A DNA stretch of 11,775 bases. It comes from Planctomycetota bacterium (lineage in GTDB: Bacteria > Planctomycetota > Planctomycetia > Planctomycetales > Planctomycetaceae). A model generated the notes under the pieces. The model searched no databases. It saw only the letters and a list, made by a program, of their open reading frames with translations, and had not been told where the DNA came from. The position numbers and the translations under genes were made by a program. Positions 7,787-11,775 of the stretch are shown one piece after another. Location of the stretch: assembly GCA_026692825.1 (NCBI GenBank), contig JAPLOC010000881.1:1-11775 (forward strand). Reading direction: 5' to 3'. Within the stretch, counting starts at the first letter, position 1; the number at the start of each line of letters is the position of its first letter.

Positions 7787-8833
7787 TCATCCGGACACAC
7801 TGGTGGCCGCCGCGATCCGCCACACCCCACGAGAGTTGGACGCGGTCCCATCGCACGCTTCGTAGAACATGCGATAGCAGGGGGCCTCAGTCGCTGTTCC
7901 CGGAAGACGAATGAGGCACATCTCCGACGACTTCGCGGCGTCCCAGCCGCCAGGACCCGGCGCGATGACGGGATCGGAATCCTTCTTCCAGTTTAGTCCG
8001 TCTGACGAGATCGCCCGCAAAATGTCCGCACGGGAGGCTCGACAGTACCCGGCATAGTACATCACGTAGCCGGCACCCGCCACGCGGACAATCTCAGGGG
8101 CGAACGCACAGAGCGTGTCGTATGCTCCGTCCTGAGCGACTCTCAGACCGGGTTCCGGATGGAACGTAAGTCCGTCACTCGATACGAGGCTGATGATTCC
8201 TTGTCCTCGATCGAAGAGATACATCCGGCAACGTCCGTCGTCCAGAAAGACGATGCGCGGAGCAGCGTAGTTGTGCCCCTTCGATTCCACACGGACTCCG
8301 GGATCCACTCTCCACATCAGCCCGTCCGAAGAGGTCGCGCTGCGAATCGAATTCGTCACCGCCTGTGATCCCGCGCAGCACTCAAAGTACATTCGCAGTT
8401 GGCGTCCATCACCGACGGGAACGACCTCGGATGACACGACTCGGAAGTCACCCGCACCCCCTTCCTGGGGCGCTAGCCTGACGCCTGGTTCGGGAACCCA
8501 CACATCGCCATCCTGCGAGCGGGCACTCAAGATGCGGGTTGAAGCGTTGTCGTAGTCGTTCGCGCCGGCGGGGAAGCCGGGGCGCGGAAGCATCTGCGAG
8601 TAGTACATGCGGTAGCCACCGCCGGACAGTGCGATCACGCGCGGTGACACCACACCACACAGGCCGGTGCGACGATCTTCGCGGGGCCAGGTGGCTTCGG
8701 GAAGGGGACTGGTGTCCGAGTCTGGCGGTGCGTCGATTGCCACCGCCGCCTCCTTCGCCCACAGCTTTCCCGGGTCCGCAACGACCGTATGCACACGCGG
8801 CGAGGCCGCTGTGCCATTCGAAAGGTCAATCAC
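7787..8833 (-). CDS. Five-bladed beta-propeller protein, glycosidase-like (GH32/43/62/68/130-type fold)
   Basis: This 348-residue protein has five internal repeats. Each has an Arg-Met-Tyr-like strand: YRMYYSQM (74-81), LRMYFECC (146-153), CRMYLFDR (202-209), YVMYYAGY (256-263) and YRMFYEAC (320-327). Four also show a turn of the type SSDGLxW: SQDGDVW, SSDGLMW, SSDGLTF and SSDGLNW, mostly followed by PG. Blade openings alternate SPRVI, SSEVV, APRIV, APEIV and SSEMC. This layout fits the five-bladed propeller shared by arabinanase, invertase and mannoside phosphorylase families. I cannot assign the catalytic acids with confidence, so it could be a hydrolase, a phosphorylase or a binding protein. 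No signal peptide and nine cysteines point to the cytoplasm. The start is GTG at 8833, set by GAGGAG 8 nt upstream (8842-8847), which overlaps the stop of the preceding PhyH gene. The gap to the next gene is 61 nt without an obvious terminator. Confidence 0.85.
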   Translation of the reverse strand: MIDLSNGTAASPRVHTVVADPGKLWAKEAAVAIDAPPDSDTSPLPEATWPREDRRTGLCGVVSPRVIALSGGGYRMYYSQMLPRPGFPAGANDYDNASTRILSARSQDGDVWVPEPGVRLAPQEGGAGDFRVVSSEVVPVGDGRQLRMYFECCAGSQAVTNSIRSATSSDGLMWRVDPGVRVESKGHNYAAPRIVFLDDGRCRMYLFDRGQGIISLVSSDGLTFHPEPGLRVAQDGAYDTLCAFAPEIVRVAGAGYVMYYAGYCRASRADILRAISSDGLNWKKDSDPVIAPGPGGWDAAKSSEMCLIRLPGTATEAPCYRMFYEACDGTASNSRGVWRIAAATSVSG

Positions 8834-8841
8834 CGCCGTCG

Positions 8842-8847
8842 CTCCTC
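8842..8847 (-). promoter_or_regulatory. Ribosome binding site fixing the GTG start of the propeller gene
   Basis: GAGGAG lies 8 nt upstream of GTG 8833 and includes bases of the TGA stop of the preceding PhyH gene. This suggests that termination of one gene feeds initiation of the next. Confidence 0.7.
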
Positions 8848-9532
8848 AGGTCTTGAGGCCCATTGCACTGTGTTGTTCACGTGCCGATGCAGAGTATCGG
8901 GCGAAGCCCGTCTCGTCACGCTGGCACGAGTCCCCTCGAAACACCATGGCGAATGACCGCCGATCGCGGGTCTGCGATAAATTCGCATCCGCCCGGTGGA
9001 TTGTCATTCCATGATGCACGGCGACGTCGCCCGGCTGCATGACCGCGGCCACCTCGCGGTTGAAATCATCGGTGGTATAGTCCATGATTCCCTGCGAAAA
9101 CCCCAGGATCTGGGATTTGGCATGCTTTCGATAGCCGCGCGTATGTGATCCATCGACGTAGCGCAGACAGCCGTTCTCCGCATCCACGGGATCGAGTGCC
9201 ATCCACATTGTCAGCACATTCGTCGGCTCCAGGCAGAAGTAGTAGTTGTCCTGATGCGGCGGCGTCACATGATGGGTGGCGGGTGGCTTGTTGAACCATT
9301 CCGGTTGATCGGCCGCAGCGGGCTCGCCTCCCATTCGCTGCATCTGCTTGAGCGTCTCCGGGCGGGACCGATCCTGATAAAAGGCGTCGGCATCCGGAAG
9401 ACCGGGGACCACGTCTCGAATGTAGCGGTCCAGATTCTCCTTCAGTTTGGTGAAGTCCGGGGCCCCCAGCAACTGGCGGACGATGACGAAGCCATGCTGG
9501 TCGTAGTGCCGTTTCTCAAGTTCAAAGGTCAA
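8846..9532 (-). CDS. PhyH-family Fe(II)/2-oxoglutarate-dependent dioxygenase (228 aa), first gene of the operon
   Basis: A compact PhyH-type oxygenase. The motif PPHQDNYYF gives H93 and D95 as facial-triad ligands; VHHGMTIHRADANLSQ gives the distal H179, and the RDRRS segment (189-193) supplies the 2-oxoglutarate Arg. MWMALDPVDAENGCLRYVDG (109-128) followed by SH is the conserved core of the family. The N-terminus HYDQHGFVIVRQLL is the expected family start, so little or nothing is missing. No Met codon is available before residue 64; the TTG at 9532 is preceded by AAAGGA 8 nt upstream (9541-9546), which settles the start. It lacks the long C-terminal tail of the second PhyH copy and shares little with it outside the motifs, so different substrates or successive steps are likely. 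It is the promoter-proximal gene, about 105 nt downstream of the candidate transcription start, and lies 12 nt before the propeller gene. Confidence 0.92.
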   Translation of the reverse strand: MTFELEKRHYDQHGFVIVRQLLGAPDFTKLKENLDRYIRDVVPGLPDADAFYQDRSRPETLKQMQRMGGEPAAADQPEWFNKPPATHHVTPPHQDNYYFCLEPTNVLTMWMALDPVDAENGCLRYVDGSHTRGYRKHAKSQILGFSQGIMDYTTDDFNREVAAVMQPGDVAVHHGMTIHRADANLSQTRDRRSFAMVFRGDSCQRDETGFARYSASAREQHSAMGLKT

Positions 9533-9540
9533 CGGGCAGT

Positions 9541-9546
9541 CCTTTC
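9541..9546 (-). promoter_or_regulatory. Ribosome binding site fixing the TTG start of the first PhyH gene
   Basis: AAAGGA lies 8 nt upstream of TTG 9532. With no usable ATG before residue 64, it decides the non-ATG start. Confidence 0.7.
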
Positions 9547-9644
9547 CAGTAAATCGGCCACCGAGCTCTGGCCATGGTTGACGTTGAGATTCGCTGCGAT
9601 CGGGACTGGTGCCATGCGGCCCATTTTGTCTCCGACGCGATTAA

Positions 9645-9673
9645 ATCCTACTTATTGACCGTATCGATTTCAA
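9645..9673 (-). promoter_or_regulatory. Candidate sigma70-type promoter for the minus-strand operon
   Basis: Reading the minus strand, TTGAAA (9673-9668) is followed after exactly 17 nt by TAGGAT (9650-9645). The -35 matches consensus at 5 of 6 positions and the -10 at 4 of 6. The start of transcription would be near 9638, giving a leader of about 105 nt before the TTG. The -35 overlaps the left arm of the inverted repeat at 9671-9685. The call comes from consensus matching only. Confidence 0.4.
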
Positions 9674-9684
9674 TGTGGTACATT
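9655..9684 (+). promoter_or_regulatory. Candidate sigma70-type promoter for the GntR-DUF1501 operon
   Basis: TTGACC (9655-9660, 5 of 6 to consensus) is followed after 18 nt by TACATT (9679-9684, 4 of 6). Transcription would start near 9691, leaving a very short leader that still contains the AGGAG ribosome site at 9694-9698. The -10 lies inside the inverted repeat at 9671-9685, so a bound repressor would block it. The call comes from consensus matching only. Confidence 0.4.
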
Positions 9685-9685
9685 G
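9671..9685. promoter_or_regulatory. Candidate operator for the FadR-type regulator
   Basis: CAATGT-GGT-ACATTG is a perfect inverted repeat with 6-bp arms and a 3-bp spacer. Its GT-N3-AC core agrees with the TNGTNNNACNA type of site bound by many FadR-subfamily GntR proteins, although the outer T/A of that consensus are A and T here. It lies 22 bp before the regulator's ATG and overlaps elements of both candidate promoters. I found no second full copy in the window. Confidence 0.55.
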
Positions 9686-9706
9686 CGACACCGCAGGAGA
9701 CATTCC

Positions 9707-10441
9707 ATGGAAGCTGCCGTTCCCCGCTCACGACCCGCAACTCAAGTTCGGGAGCTTGCTCGGAAGATCCGCCACCGGATTCAAACGGCGCGGTTGACCG
9801 ACGGCTCGTTCTTTATGACCGAGGCCCAGCTCGCCGCCGAGTATGGTGCGTCGCGGACCGTCACGCGCGAGGCGGTCAGCCGTTTGCAGGCACTGGGAAT
9901 CCTCGAAGGGCGCAAGCGGAAGGGGCTGATCGTTCGCCGCCCCGACCCATTGCGGTTGTTTCAGAACAGCTTGCCCTCGCTGATGAACTCGCCGGACGAC
10001 TGGCGAGACCTCGCTCAGCTTCGGTACGCGCTCGAAGTCGGGGCGATCGAATTGGCGATTCGCGCCGCCACCGACCAGCAGATTGACCGGCTCGGCCAGA
10101 TCGAGCGTGAGCTCGAGCAAGCGGTTCTGGAAGACATGGCATCGGCAAGCGCGATCGAGTTGGATGTGAAGTTCCACTCGTTGATACTCGAAATGACCGG
10201 CTCGCGGCTGATCGCCGGGATGCAGCAGGTGCTGGTGCAATTCTTCCAGACTTCGCCGCGTTCAAATCCGACCCTGGCTTCGGCCGAACGCATTTGCTGG
10301 GAGCATCGCGAATTGCTCGATGCCATCCGTGACCGCGACGTCGAGCGGGCTCGCGCCATGATTCGTGTGCAGATCCGCTCGACGTTGGACGCCGCCGATC
10401 AAGCCGCCGTCTTTACGCCAACCACAGAAACAGGGGACTGA
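9707..10441 (+). CDS. FadR-subfamily GntR transcriptional regulator (FCD domain)
   Basis: A 244-residue DNA-binding regulator, probably a ligand-responsive repressor of itself and of the divergent operon. About residues 12-78 form the winged helix-turn-helix: FFMTEAQLAAEYGAS, recognition helix SRTVTREAVSRLQALGIL and wing EGRKRKGLIVRR. About 95-230 is an all-helical FCD ligand domain: LRYALEVGAIELA, then ELDVKFHSLILEMTG with likely metal ligands D153 and H157, and WEHRELLDAI with H200. The usual closing His of the AMRxHL motif is Gln222 here (AMIRVQI), so metal binding may be altered. FCD proteins often sense sugar acids or carboxylates, consistent with a lyase-containing locus, but the ligand is unproven. 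The ATG has AGGAG 7 nt upstream (9694-9698). An upstream in-frame TTG at 9683 lies in the operator and lacks such a site. Confidence 0.92.
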   Translation: MEAAVPRSRPATQVRELARKIRHRIQTARLTDGSFFMTEAQLAAEYGASRTVTREAVSRLQALGILEGRKRKGLIVRRPDPLRLFQNSLPSLMNSPDDWRDLAQLRYALEVGAIELAIRAATDQQIDRLGQIERELEQAVLEDMASASAIELDVKFHSLILEMTGSRLIAGMQQVLVQFFQTSPRSNPTLASAERICWEHRELLDAIRDRDVERARAMIRVQIRSTLDAADQAAVFTPTTETGD

Positions 10442-10443
10442 CC

Positions 10444-11775
10444 ATGTTGCGAGTTCTTGGCTACGAAAAGCGATTGTGCGATGGGATCACGCGCCGCGAA
10501 CTGATGCGCGTCGGCGGGCTGTCGTTGTTTGGCGGGTTGAACTGGTCGCGGGCCGCTCAAGCGGCGGACAGCGGCGTAGCAACTCGCGGCCCGGCGAAGT
10601 CCGTCATCATGTTCAATCTGCTTGGCGGTCCGTCGCATATCGACATGGTCGATTTGAAGCCGCAGGCCGCGGTCGAAATTCGCGGCGAGTTTCATCCCAT
10701 CGCGACAACAGTCCCCGGACTGTCGATCTGCGAACACCTGCCAAAGCTCGCGCAGTGGATGCACCGGGCGACGTTGATTCGCACTTTCAGCCACATGTTC
10801 AACTCGCACGATCCGCTGCCGTTCATGACCGGCTTCACGGATGGCAATCCGTTGGCTCAAGCAATGCCGACCGATCCGCCGGACATCGGCGGGATCTGCC
10901 AGTACCTGGGGCTGGGGCCAAGCGACTTGCCGGGCGCCGTCTGCATGCCGTGTTTCCCTGGTTCCGGACAAAACGGATGGCGGCGGCGAGGTCCGTACGG
11001 CGGATTCCTGGGCAAGCAGTACGACCCGCTGTTCACGCTCTGCAAACCAACCTTTGGTCGCGAGCCGAAGGTTCAGCACTATGACCCGGTCATGCCTCTG
11101 GGCGAGCCGTTCCCGCCGACGGCCGACGCTTTGCCCGACATGACCGTAGAGCGGCTGGATCGGCGACGATCTCTGATTTCGCAAATCGATGGCGAATTCG
11201 CCAGTACACAGTCGTCGCGAGCGGTTGCCACGATGAGCGACGCGCAACGCCGCGCCTTCCTGATACTGACGTCGAGCCGCACACGCGATGCCTTTGATCT
11301 CAGTCTGGAACCTGCCGCGATCCGTGAAGCCTACGGCCGCAACCTCGTCGGCGCGAGCCTGCTCGTCGCGCGGCGGCTGGTGGAATCTGGCGTCCCGTTC
11401 GTCAGCGTGCATCAAGAGATCTTCGACCATTACGGTCACGCCTACGACATGCACTCGAACAACTTCGGCATGTTGAAGAACCTGAATCTGCCGCTGCTCG
11501 ATCAAGTCATCCCCGCGCTGCTGCACGATCTCGATTCGCGCGGACTGCTCGATTCGACATTGGTTGTCGTCATGGGCGAGATGGGCCGAACGCCGAAGGT
11601 CAACGCCAGCGCCGGCCGCGATCACTGGCCTCAATGCGGATTCAGTTTGCTGTTCGGCGGAGGCGTGAAGCAAGGATTGGTCCACGGCTCGACCGATGCG
11701 ATTGGTGCTTACCCGTCGTCGCATCCGGTTTCCCCCGCCGACTTGGTCGCCACGATTTATCAGTTGATGGGCATA
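10444..11775 (+). CDS. DUF1501 protein with twin-arginine type N-terminus (3' end cut by window)
   Basis: 444 codons are present without a stop; judging from the family perhaps 20-40 are missing. The N-terminus has TRRELMRVGGLSLFGG (residues 16-31), a plausible Tat signal (RR then a hydrophobic stretch). VIMFNLLGGPSHIDMVDLKP (54-73) is the family's opening signature. VVVMGEMGRTPKVN (374-387), GRDHW (391-395) and HPVSPADLVATIYQLMG (427-443) are the typical C-terminal motifs of this alkaline-phosphatase-like fold. Met380 stands where Phe is usual in the EFGRTP motif. DUF1501 proteins are very abundant in planctomycetes, often next to DUF1549/DUF1553 cytochrome-like genes; their reaction is not established. 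AGGGGA lies about 7 nt before the ATG. The gene begins 2 nt after the regulator's stop, so the two are surely cotranscribed. Confidence 0.92.
   Translation, partial: MLRVLGYEKRLCDGITRRELMRVGGLSLFGGLNWSRAAQAADSGVATRGPAKSVIMFNLLGGPSHIDMVDLKPQAAVEIRGEFHPIATTVPGLSICEHLPKLAQWMHRATLIRTFSHMFNSHDPLPFMTGFTDGNPLAQAMPTDPPDIGGICQYLGLGPSDLPGAVCMPCFPGSGQNGWRRRGPYGGFLGKQYDPLFTLCKPTFGREPKVQHYDPVMPLGEPFPPTADALPDMTVERLDRRRSLISQIDGEFASTQSSRAVATMSDAQRRAFLILTSSRTRDAFDLSLEPAAIREAYGRNLVGASLLVARRLVESGVPFVSVHQEIFDHYGHAYDMHSNNFGMLKNLNLPLLDQVIPALLHDLDSRGLLDSTLVVVMGEMGRTPKVNASAGRDHWPQCGFSLLFGGGVKQGLVHGSTDAIGAYPSSHPVSPADLVATIYQLMGI

Noticed and set aside
9683..9706. Upstream TTG start for the GntR regulator
   Set aside because: It lies in the candidate operator and -10 and has no ribosome site. 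ATG 9707 has AGGAG at proper spacing.
10399..11724. 441-codon open frame on the minus strand across the DUF1501 gene
   Set aside because: The plus strand encodes textbook DUF1501 motifs here. The antisense product is Arg/Gln/His-rich with no recognisable family, as expected for a shadow frame in GC-rich coding DNA.

Overview
The window looks like chromosomal DNA from a member of the Planctomycetota. This is inferred from content: a DUF1501 protein with a twin-arginine type N-terminus, two phytanoyl-CoA dioxygenase (PhyH) family proteins, a large exported FG-GAP/VCBS protein, GC-rich sequence and mixed ATG/GTG/TTG starts. No RNA gene, mobile element, CRISPR array or sequence repeat array was found. 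The window is almost fully coding. The longest non-coding stretch is the divergent control region at 9533-9706 (174 bp).

Left of the control region a minus-strand run of at least seven genes, probably one operon, is read from 9532 down past position 1. In transcription order it holds: a 228-aa PhyH-type Fe(II)/2-oxoglutarate dioxygenase (TTG start); a 348-aa five-bladed beta-propeller protein of glycosidase type (GTG start); a second, 300-aa PhyH dioxygenase; a 230-aa protein of unknown function coupled to it by an ATGA overlap; an exported 819-aa protein resembling PcRGLX/YetA-like exo-rhamnogalacturonan lyases; a very large exported FG-GAP/VCBS beta-propeller protein whose frame is broken near 3200; and the first 32 codons of another gene that leaves the window. 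Gaps are 12, 61, -4, 77, -11 and -4 nt, so translational coupling is likely at several junctions.

Right of the control region, on the plus strand, lie a FadR-type GntR regulator (FCD domain) and, 2 nt downstream, a DUF1501 protein cut by the window end.

The control region holds a perfect 6+3+6 inverted repeat (9671-9685) with the GT-N3-AC core typical of FadR-family operators. It overlaps the -35 of a candidate minus-strand promoter and the -10 of a candidate plus-strand promoter. The simplest model is that the regulator represses itself and the whole catabolic operon until a ligand, perhaps an acidic sugar, appears. The lyase-like and FG-GAP proteins carry export signals, while the dioxygenases, propeller and 230-aa protein do not. 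This suggests capture and cleavage of a glycan outside the cytoplasm followed by oxidative and glycosidic processing inside. The substrate cannot be read from the sequence.
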